Part shown: positions 1 through 5,319 of the stretch, piece by piece
How the letters are laid out: each line of letters begins with the position of its first letter
Numbering within the stretch: position 1 is the stretch's first letter
Assembly: GCA_013695255.1 (NCBI GenBank)
Contig: JACDAV010000241.1
Coordinates: 1 to 6,852 of the forward strand
Direction: 5' to 3'
Source of the DNA: Chloroflexota bacterium
GTDB taxonomy: Bacteria > Chloroflexota > Limnocylindria > Limnocylindrales > CSP1-4
Length of the DNA: 6,852 nt
Translations under genes and position numbers: made by a program
The notes under the pieces: model-generated
What the model was told of the DNA's origin: nothing
Seen by the model: the letters and a program-made list of their open reading frames with translations, nothing else
Database searches by the model: none

Positions 1-1770
1 GATATGCCCGCAGATCTCCTGCCGGACGGCGACTGGGGCAAGCTCCAGCTGCTGGGCAGCGTCGCGGTTCACGACGCCCAGGACGACATCATCGCCGACG
101 TGGCGGTCGGCCCGATGCGCGATGGCCGCCAGTACGCCTATCTCGCGAACTGGGGCGCCGAGGATTGCGCCGGTCCGGAGACCGGCGGCCGAACGACCCC
201 TGACGCGGGGGTCTACGTGATCGACATCACCGACCTCGCGAACCCGGTCGAGGTCGGATTCATCCCGATGCACCAGGACACCCGGCCCGGCGAGGGGATG
301 CAGGTCGTCACCGTCACGACCAGCTACTTCTCCGGCGACATCCTGGCCGTCAACGAGGAGGCCTGCGGCAAGAACTACAAGGCCGGCTTCAGCCTCTGGG
401 ATGTCACCAACCCGCTCAAGCCCGTGAAGCTCGCCAAGAACTTCGGCGACCGCACCATCGACGGCGCAAAGGCCAAGGGTGGCGACGCCAACCAGACGCA
501 CAGCGTCTTCATCTGGGATGCCGGTGACCGCGCCTACCTCGTCGCCCAGGACGAGATGGAGTTCGCTGACGTCGACATCTTCGACATCACCAACCCCAAG
601 AAGCCGCTGCTGATCGCGGAGCTGGACCTGAACGACTTCGGCGTCAACCAGCCGGAGCTCGGGCTGACCGACTCGTTCCTGCACGACATGACGGTCAAGC
701 GGGTCGAGGTCAACGGCGTGCTGACATGGGTCATGCTGCTGTCCTACTGGGACGGCGGCTGGGTCCTGCTGGACGTCGACGATCCCGCCAACCCGGAATA
801 CATCGGCGACACGGACTACGCGGTCTTCGACCAGTTGTTCCCGTCCATCAGCCCGCCCGAGGGCAACGCCCACCAGGCGGAGTTCACCGCGGATGATCGC
901 TTCATCATCGGTACGGACGAGGACTTCTCGCCATTCCGCCTCCAGGTCGAGACGAACGATGACACGGCGGGTTGGGCCAAGCCTGGAACGCAGACGGCCG
1001 TGGACGCAGCCGAAGCGGTGTCCGGCACCACCGTCTTCGTCGGTCGCGCCTGCAACGGCGACACGGCTGTCCCGACGGCGCCGGACGTGGGCACCGCCCA
1101 GATTGCGGTTGTCGAGCGGGGACTGTGCACCTTCGAGGAGAAGGTCGCGAACGTCGTCGCCGCCGATGGCTACGAGGCCGTGATCATCATGAACCGGGAG
1201 GGGGGAGACGCCTGCAAGGCGATCTTCGAGCCGTTCCTCGAGAACGAAGCCCTGCCGGTGCTGTTCGTCGGTCGTGAGACGGGTCTTGCCCTCTTCGACC
1301 AGCCGTTCGACCTGGCCACCTGCCTGGACGCCACACGCCAGCGAGCGGCGATCGTTGTCGGGACCATCGGCGATGTCGTGACGGGCGTCACGCCCGTCTT
1401 CGACGGCTGGGGCTATGTGCGGCTATTCGACGCCGCCACGCTGGAGGAGCTCGATCAGTACGCGATCCCGGAGTCGCTCGATCCGGCGTTCGCCGAAGAC
1501 TACGGGGACCTCTCGGTTCACGAGGTAGCGGTCGATCCGCTCGACCCGAGCCTCGCCTACCTGTCGTACTACTCGGGCGGGGTCCGCGCCATCCAGATCC
1601 GGTGCACGGATCCGGCTGACACGGGCAGTTGCTCGCTCGTGGAGGTCGGTGGCTTCCTTGCCCCGGATGGCAGCGACTTCTGGGGTGTGGAGACGTTCGT
1701 CCGCGACGGCGTCACGTACATCCTCGCGAGCGATCGCGACTCGGGCCTCTACATCTTCCAGGACCCGTAA
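1..1770 (+). CDS. LVIVD-repeat beta-propeller protein with inserted PA domain (5' partial)
   Basis: Residue numbers count from the Met codon at position 4. The frame is open to the window edge and the protein starts without a signal peptide, so the true start probably lies upstream. The fold looks like an exported beta-propeller of LVIVD repeats. Blade-like units ending in D-x-T/D-NP motifs are visible: YVIDITDLANPVEVGF (about 69-84), FSLWDVTNPLKPV (129-141), VDIFDITNPKKPL (190-202) and WVLLDVDDPANPEYIG (253-268). Further units lie near 466-485, 520-538 and 570-586. Between them, at about 340-450, is a protease-associated (PA) domain with VVERGLCTFEEKV (369-381), VIIMNREGGDAC (393-404) and LPVLFVG (417-423). 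Cysteines 350, 375, 404 and 440 could form disulfides, which suits an extracellular protein. Histidines 166, 227, 290 and 506 sit in THSVF, LHDMT, NAHQAEF and SVHEV contexts and may line the propeller centre. No catalytic activity can be assigned. It ends at TAA 1768-1770, just before a terminator hairpin. The domain call is firm and the function unknown. Confidence 0.85.
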   Translation, partial: DMPADLLPDGDWGKLQLLGSVAVHDAQDDIIADVAVGPMRDGRQYAYLANWGAEDCAGPETGGRTTPDAGVYVIDITDLANPVEVGFIPMHQDTRPGEGMQVVTVTTSYFSGDILAVNEEACGKNYKAGFSLWDVTNPLKPVKLAKNFGDRTIDGAKAKGGDANQTHSVFIWDAGDRAYLVAQDEMEFADVDIFDITNPKKPLLIAELDLNDFGVNQPELGLTDSFLHDMTVKRVEVNGVLTWVMLLSYWDGGWVLLDVDDPANPEYIGDTDYAVFDQLFPSISPPEGNAHQAEFTADDRFIIGTDEDFSPFRLQVETNDDTAGWAKPGTQTAVDAAEAVSGTTVFVGRACNGDTAVPTAPDVGTAQIAVVERGLCTFEEKVANVVAADGYEAVIIMNREGGDACKAIFEPFLENEALPVLFVGRETGLALFDQPFDLATCLDATRQRAAIVVGTIGDVVTGVTPVFDGWGYVRLFDAATLEELDQYAIPESLDPAFAEDYGDLSVHEVAVDPLDPSLAYLSYYSGGVRAIQIRCTDPADTGSCSLVEVGGFLAPDGSDFWGVETFVRDGVTYILASDRDSGLYIFQDP

Positions 1771-1783
1771 AGCGGCAGATCGA

Positions 1784-1800
1784 GCGGGAGACGCTCCCGC
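1784..1800 (+). other. Small hairpin just after the propeller gene
   Basis: GCGGGAG (1784-1790) pairs perfectly with CTCCCGC (1794-1800) around a three-base loop ACG. It lies 13 bases after the stop codon, in front of the larger terminator hairpin. It may help termination or protect the mRNA 3' end. Its right arm can instead pair with 1853-1860. Confidence 0.45.
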
Positions 1801-1814
1801 CAGGCTCCGCAGGC

Positions 1815-1850
1815 AGAAGGCCGGCCCGGCGTAGGCCGGCCTTCTGATTT
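1815..1850 (+). terminator. Strong intrinsic-terminator-like hairpin
   Basis: AGAAGGCCGGCC (1815-1826) pairs perfectly with GGCCGGCCTTCT (1834-1845) around a seven-base loop (1827-1833), followed by GATTT. The stem is 12 bp and very GC-rich. The T-run is short, as is usual in high-GC genomes. It starts 45 bases after the stop of the + strand propeller gene and lies between convergent genes. It most likely ends the + strand transcript and may also block transcription arriving from the - strand gene, although the - strand side lacks a U-rich tail. Confidence 0.75.
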
Positions 1851-1957
1851 GCCGGGAGCGACGTGGCAGCCGGCGAGCATCGGCCCGGCCGCCATCGTGA
1901 TGCCGGACGAGTGCGATCACGGCCAGTAGAGCCGGAGGTGCTCGCAGCTGGCTTGGG

Positions 1958-1979
1958 GCGCCGTTCCCGAATTCGGCGC
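1958..1979 (-). terminator. Weak hairpin downstream of the zinc-module gene
   Basis: GCGCCG (1958-1963) pairs with CGGCGC (1974-1979) around a ten-base loop. It lies 32 bases beyond the stop codon of the - strand gene and could be part of its transcript end. There is no T-run on either side, so it may be only a chance GC-rich palindrome. Confidence 0.25.
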
Positions 1980-2011
1980 GCCCTCGGCGACCCCGGTCGG
2001 TTACGCCGCGA

Positions 2012-3895
2012 TCAGTCCTGACGCGTGCCGCAGCGACGGCAGAAGCGCGCCGTGGCGGAGAGCGACAACCCGCAGGAGACGCAGGTCTGCACGGCCGGCG
2101 CTGAGGGCGTGCCGGGCCTCAAGGCTGAGAGGACCTCTCGAGCAGACGCCGCCCAGAGGCTTTCGGAAGGGTTTTTCGACGGCCCTGACGTTGAGAAACG
2201 GCGCGATTCCGGTGCCCTCCGGGGTGTGCCCGGCCACTGCGGCGTCGACGCGTGCTGGGCCGCTCCGGAAACTGCGGCCGCCGCCTGCGGTTCGGCGGGC
2301 GCGCGTCTGTCCGTCGAGGGGATGTCCGGCGCGACCATCTGCCAGGCAGGGACCTTGACTCGATCCTCGTCCCGGTTCGCTTCGGAAGGCGGAACGGCGG
2401 GAGCTGGTGCAGCGGCGATCGGGGGACGCTCGGCGGACGTGGCGCGTTCAGGATCAGCGAGTGTTTCATCCCGTTCCGACCTGGCCGCGACGCGCTCGGC
2501 GGCCGCTGCCGCGAGCCGCTGCGCCTGCTCAAGCCGCTCGGCCTCCGCCTCCGCCTCCGCCTCGACCCGCTCGGCCTCCTGTCGCTCGGCCTCGGCCAGG
2601 CGCTCGGCTTCCTTTCGCTCGGCTTCCGCCAGGCGCTCGGCCGCCGCGACCCGCTCCGCCTCGGCCGCAACGCCCTTGGCCGCCGCGACCCGCTCGGCCT
2701 CTGCTTCGGCCGCCACTCGCGCGGCCTCCGCCTCAGCCGCGACCCGCTCCGACTCCACGCGCTTGGCCTCTGCCTGCGCCTGATGCTCCGCCTCGGCCGC
2801 GAGCCGCTCGGCTTCCAGCCGCTCGGCCTCCGCCTGCTGCTCCGCCTCGGCCGCGCGCCGCTCGGCCTCCAGCCGCTCGGCGACCCGCGCCGCCTGCGGC
2901 TGCTCCTCGGCCTCCGCCTTCGCCTCCGGCGCGCCCCGCTCAGGGGAAACACCCGCCACTTCGGCGGATTCGGCCTCGACGTCGCCGCTCTGTCCCGGAC
3001 GGAACCGACCAAGCAGCCCCGCCGTGCGAGCGGAGGCGGCGGCGGCGACATCGCCGATGGTCCAGCCACTGCCATGTTTCTCGGGCGTCTCGCTCGTCGC
3101 TTCAGACCGGGCTGCCATCGGCGGCTGGACCATCCCGGCCACCTCGGGCGGTGCCGCGGCGGCCGGCTGGCCCTCGACCGGTGCGTCGAGCGCCGCGATG
3201 GCCTCGATCTCATCGACCGCTTCGTAGTCCCCGACAGCCTCGTACACGGCGGCGAGATCTGGATCCGTGACGGTCTCCTGCAGCTCGGCAGGCTTCCCCA
3301 CAGCCCCCGTCGGCGCGTGGGCGGCCGTGTCATCCGTCGACGGGGTGGCTTGCGGTGCCGGCGTCTCTTCATCTCGGGCGGCGAAACCCGGAACCTCCCC
3401 CTTCCCCGGGCTCGTCGAAGCGGGGTGCTCTGCCACGCTGGCTCGACGAAGCTGCGTGGTGGGCCAGACAAGATCATCGTCGACGTGCGCGGCGTCGAAG
3501 ACGGTGTCTGTCTCACCGCCGTTTCGTCCACCGCGTGACCCGGGCTGCGGGAATGGAGCGGGGAGGATCTCCTGTCCGGCCAGTGGCGCACAGGTGAGGC
3601 AGCGCCCATCGGCATCGTTCCAGCAGTTCCCGCAGGTGTACTGCCGGCACGACATGCAGAAGTTGAAGGTCTTGTGGAACGCGTCGAGCTGGTTCGCCGC
3701 CAGGTCGCGCTCCCGCTCGTTGCGGGCGGCCGCGAGGGCCTCGTCGAACGACGTGTCGTCGCTCGTGACGAACTTCTTGAGGCCCGTGGAGAGCACGCGG
3801 ATCGTGCCGATCCGGGCGATCCGCCGCGTGCCCGACTGGAACGTGTAGCGCGTGCCACACCGTTCGCAGAAGGATTCGGTCAGGATCTCGGGCAT
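2012..3895 (-). CDS. Double zinc-module coiled-coil protein of unknown function
   Basis: I do not recognise a named family. The protein has 627 residues. The N-terminal part has paired cysteines C10-x2-C13, C80-x2-C83, C88-x2-C91 and C99-x2-C102, enough for two zinc sites in a treble-clef or cross-brace fold. Residues 110-320 are Pro/Ala/Glu-rich and probably disordered. Residues about 322-475 are an Ala/Glu/Arg-rich coiled coil with repeats such as AERLEAERLAAEAE. A second Pro/Ala-rich linker leads to a C-terminal zinc ribbon, C605-x2-C608-x10-C619-x2-C622, five residues from the end. There is no signal peptide or membrane segment, so it is probably cytoplasmic. The start is well fixed: an in-frame TGA lies five codons upstream (3908-3910) and GAGGGG stands three bases before ATG. 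It is divergent from the fhaA operon. This frame is preferred over the overlapping Arg-rich - strand frame because only it gives ordered zinc modules and an acidic/alanine-balanced composition. A scaffold or adaptor role is possible but is only inference. Confidence 0.85.
   Translation of the reverse strand: MPEILTESFCERCGTRYTFQSGTRRIARIGTIRVLSTGLKKFVTSDDTSFDEALAAARNERERDLAANQLDAFHKTFNFCMSCRQYTCGNCWNDADGRCLTCAPLAGQEILPAPFPQPGSRGGRNGGETDTVFDAAHVDDDLVWPTTQLRRASVAEHPASTSPGKGEVPGFAARDEETPAPQATPSTDDTAAHAPTGAVGKPAELQETVTDPDLAAVYEAVGDYEAVDEIEAIAALDAPVEGQPAAAAPPEVAGMVQPPMAARSEATSETPEKHGSGWTIGDVAAAASARTAGLLGRFRPGQSGDVEAESAEVAGVSPERGAPEAKAEAEEQPQAARVAERLEAERRAAEAEQQAEAERLEAERLAAEAEHQAQAEAKRVESERVAAEAEAARVAAEAEAERVAAAKGVAAEAERVAAAERLAEAERKEAERLAEAERQEAERVEAEAEAEAERLEQAQRLAAAAAERVAARSERDETLADPERATSAERPPIAAAPAPAVPPSEANRDEDRVKVPAWQMVAPDIPSTDRRAPAEPQAAAAVSGAAQHASTPQWPGTPRRAPESRRFSTSGPSKNPSESLWAASAREVLSALRPGTPSAPAVQTCVSCGLSLSATARFCRRCGTRQD
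2726..2881 (-). repeat. Tandem 54/60-bp in-frame repeats encoding coiled coil
   Basis: Three consecutive units are visible, each beginning CTCCGCCTC on the + strand: 2726-2785 (60 bp, divergent), 2786-2839 (54 bp) and 2840-2881 (42 bp of the unit). The last two differ at only two positions over 42 bases. They encode 18- to 20-residue blocks, for example AERLEAERLAAEAEHQAQ. Shorter, more degenerate motifs with CGCTCGGCCTC continue from about 2500 to 2930. All units keep the reading frame, so copy-number change would lengthen or shorten the coiled coil without breaking the gene. Confidence 0.8.
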
Positions 3896-3898
3896 CTG

Positions 3899-3904
3899 CC
3901 CCTC
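3899..3904 (-). promoter_or_regulatory. Ribosome binding site of the zinc-module gene
   Basis: The - strand reads GAGGGG, then CAG, then ATG. The three-base spacing is short but usable, and it supports the start at 3895. It is the only clear Shine-Dalgarno sequence seen before any of the starts in this window. Confidence 0.5.
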
Positions 3905-3952
3905 GGGTCACGCAGGACACGACCGCCCGGACAGCCGTCCGAACGGGGCGAG

Positions 3953-3958
3953 AGTATA
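3953..3958 (-). promoter_or_regulatory. Probable -10 box of the zinc-module gene
   Basis: TATACT on the - strand matches five of six positions of the bacterial -10 consensus and stands out in this GC-rich spacer. It predicts a transcript start near 3946 and a leader of about 50 bases that includes a short CCGT/ACGG hairpin (3935-3946). No convincing -35 hexamer is seen 16-18 bases upstream. Confidence 0.45.
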
Positions 3959-3980
3959 GCGCGGGCCCATCCGCCGGCCT

Positions 3981-4070
3981 CGGCCGCACGTCCCGCGCCG
4001 CCGCGACGGATGATCCTCGGAGCCTCCCGCGAGCCGGCCCGAGCGCACCGGGCGCCGGTCCGTGCGGCCG
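3981..4070. repeat. Perfect 10-bp inverted repeat in the divergent promoter region
   Basis: CGGCCGCACG at 3981-3990 is the exact reverse complement of CGTGCGGCCG at 4061-4070, with 70 bases between the arms. The right arm overlaps the expected -35 region of the fhaA promoter. The left arm lies about 25 bases upstream of the opposing -10 box. This could be a pair of binding sites for one regulator acting on both promoters, or chance in GC-rich DNA. Confidence 0.4.
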
Positions 4071-4087
4071 GAACGCGAGCGGGCCTC

Positions 4088-4096
4088 TGCTAGACT
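4088..4096 (+). promoter_or_regulatory. Probable extended -10 promoter of the fhaA operon
   Basis: TGCTAGACT fits the extended -10 pattern TGn followed by TAnAnT. The hexamer TAGACT (4091-4096) matches four of six consensus positions. Transcription would start near 4102-4104, leaving only about 5-7 bases before the ATG at 4109, so the mRNA would be nearly leaderless. No Shine-Dalgarno sequence precedes that ATG, which agrees. Confidence 0.45.
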
Positions 4097-4108
4097 CCGC
4101 CCCCCATC

Positions 4109-4879
4109 ATGCGACCCCTCGCCGCTCTCGAGCGGTTCTTCGAACGGATCTTCGAGCGGCCCAGCGCACGCCTGTTCGGGGCACGTCTGCAGCCCGTCCA
4201 GCTCCAGCGCCGGATCGAGCGGGCGATGGAGAACGAGCGGCTCTCGGGCGCCGACCGGATCCGCGTCCCGAACCGGTTCCGGGTTCTCCTACATCCCGAC
4301 GACCTGGGTTCCTTCGGCGGCATCGCCGACTCGCTTGCGGCCGAGCTCGCCGACGGCGCGCTCGCGTTCGCCCGGTCGCACCGATACGCCGTCGCGGACC
4401 GGCCCCGCGTGGACCTGGTCGCCGATCAGGGCGCGTCGCGTGGCGATCCCCGGGTGGAGGCCCGGTTCACGGACCCCGAGCCAGCCGATCCAGGTCGCGC
4501 CGCGGATCAGTCCGGGCGCGAGTACTCACCCCCGGTGGGCACCCGGACGATGGTCTTCCAGGTGCCGGAGGTGCCCGCGCCGCTGGCCAGGCTGCGCGAG
4601 GTGCGGCCCGACCGCACCGAGCGCCAGATCGACCTCGACGGCTCGATCCTGACGATCGGTCGCGCGAGCGACAACGCGCTCGTGCTCGGGGATTCGCGGG
4701 TGTCGCGCCACCACGCTCGCCTCCAGGCGCGCCGGGGCACGCTGGTCTTCCGCGACCTCGGCAGCACGAACGGCTCTCGCGTCAACGGGGTCCGCGTCGC
4801 CGAGGTGGTGCTCGGCGAGGGCGACCGCATCGAGGTCGGCGATACCGTCCTGGTGGTCGAGTCCGTGTCGTCCGGCTGA
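4109..4879 (+). CDS. fhaA: FhaA-type protein: DUF3662 domain plus C-terminal FHA domain
   Basis: This 256-residue cytoplasmic signalling adaptor has two domains. Residues 1 to about 115 match the FhaA N-terminal domain (DUF3662), with the typical helical opening LERFFERIFE (7-16), QPVQLQRRIERAME (30-43) and RVPNRFRVLLHPDD (53-66). A flexible linker (about 116-165) follows, then an FHA domain (about 172-253). The phosphothreonine-binding residues are present: G184-R185, S199-R200-x-H202 and T220-N221-G222, with VNG at 225-227. In mycobacteria FhaA binds Thr-phosphorylated partners of the cell-wall machinery, such as the MviN pseudokinase domain. The start is fixed because the in-frame TAG at 4091-4093 leaves ATG 4109 as the first possible start. 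The protein is shorter than mycobacterial FhaA because its linker is much shorter. It is the first gene of the operon, and fhaB follows after 2 bp. Confidence 0.9.
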   Translation: MRPLAALERFFERIFERPSARLFGARLQPVQLQRRIERAMENERLSGADRIRVPNRFRVLLHPDDLGSFGGIADSLAAELADGALAFARSHRYAVADRPRVDLVADQGASRGDPRVEARFTDPEPADPGRAADQSGREYSPPVGTRTMVFQVPEVPAPLARLREVRPDRTERQIDLDGSILTIGRASDNALVLGDSRVSRHHARLQARRGTLVFRDLGSTNGSRVNGVRVAEVVLGEGDRIEVGDTVLVVESVSSG

Positions 4880-4881
4880 CG

Positions 4882-5319
4882 GTGGACGGCATCTCGCTCA
4901 GCCTGTGGCTGCTCCGCCTGCTGTTTCTCCTGTTCCTCTACCTGTTCCTGCTGGCCGTGGCTCGCGTCCTCGTTCGCGACCTGCGCGCGGCGGCGCGTGA
5001 GCCGGAAGCGGAGCTCGGCCGGCTGCAGGTCGTGACGTCGCCGAGCGGTGAGCCGCGAGCCGGCACCGTGCTCACGCTGGACGCCATCACGAGTCTCGGG
5101 CGCGATGTGAACAACACGGTGGTGATCGAGGACCAGTTCGCCTCAGCCGAGCACGCAGTGCTGACCTTCCGCGGCCGCACCTGGTACGTCGAGGACCTCG
5201 ACAGCACGAACGGCACGTACGTCAACGGTGGACGCGTCGACGGCGTCGCGCCGCTCGGCTACGGCGACGAGCTCCAGATCGGCCAGGTCCGCCTGCGCCT
5301 CGAACGGACGCGCCGGTGA
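4882..5319 (+). CDS. fhaB: Membrane-anchored FHA-domain protein, FhaB/FipA-like
   Basis: The protein has 145 residues, close to mycobacterial FhaB (FipA, about 155). One hydrophobic segment near residues 7-29 (WLLRLLFLLFLYLFLLAVA), followed by RVLVRDLR, anchors it in the membrane with the rest in the cytoplasm. An FHA domain fills about 57-141. Binding residues are intact: G73-R74, S88-x-x-H91, S108-T109-N110-G111 and VNG at 114-116. The FHA domain should bind a Thr-phosphorylated partner. In mycobacteria FhaB links Ser/Thr kinase signalling to division proteins. The start is GTG at 4882, two bases after the fhaA stop and without a Shine-Dalgarno sequence, so translation is probably coupled to fhaA. 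The last codon overlaps the rodA start by four bases. The mycobacterial phosphatase gene pstP, normally next, is absent here. Confidence 0.88.
   Translation: MDGISLSLWLLRLLFLLFLYLFLLAVARVLVRDLRAAAREPEAELGRLQVVTSPSGEPRAGTVLTLDAITSLGRDVNNTVVIEDQFASAEHAVLTFRGRTWYVEDLDSTNGTYVNGGRVDGVAPLGYGDELQIGQVRLRLERTRR

Larger units (their letters stand above)
1771..2011. other. Convergent intergenic region
   Basis: The 241 bases lie between two stop codons on opposite strands. They hold the terminator hairpin at 1815-1845, the small hairpin at 1784-1800 and a weak palindrome at 1958-1979. The - strand open frame that crosses 1771-1920 is antisense to the propeller gene and is not supported. I see no tRNA, small RNA or promoter here. 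Confidence 0.6.
3896..4108. promoter_or_regulatory. Divergent promoter region between zinc-module gene and fhaA operon
   Basis: These 213 bases carry the control signals of both divergent units: TATACT for the - strand and TGCTAGACT for the + strand, about 130 bases apart. The 10-bp inverted repeat lies between and across them. Shared control of the two units is possible. No coding frame here is convincing. Confidence 0.55.

Noticed and set aside
1423..1920. 165-codon - strand frame across the end of the propeller gene and the terminator
   Set aside because: It is antisense to conserved propeller repeats, crosses the terminator hairpin and has no recognisable domain.
1846..2000. Possible tRNA or small RNA in the convergent spacer
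   Set aside because: No cloverleaf, T-loop or anticodon arm could be built from the sequence and no promoter is apparent; only short palindromes are present.
2500..2930. CRISPR-like or satellite array suggested by the regularly spaced CGCTCGGCCTC motifs
   Set aside because: Units are in frame, have no unique spacers of constant size and encode a continuous coiled coil, so this is a coding repeat.
2252..3538. Long + strand open frame (428 codons) opposite the zinc-module gene, with others at 2025-2783 and 2407-3270
   Set aside because: They are antisense to the low-complexity coiled-coil region, are Arg/Pro/Leu or Ser/Ala repeats without any domain, and arise from the GC-rich repeat codons. 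The - strand frame explains the region.
2119..3858. Second - strand frame of 579 codons overlapping the zinc-module gene
   Set aside because: Extremely Arg/Ser/Pro-rich with no motif, typical of an out-of-frame reading of a GC-rich gene. The frame 2012-3895 has ordered zinc modules, a ribosome binding site and a bounded start.
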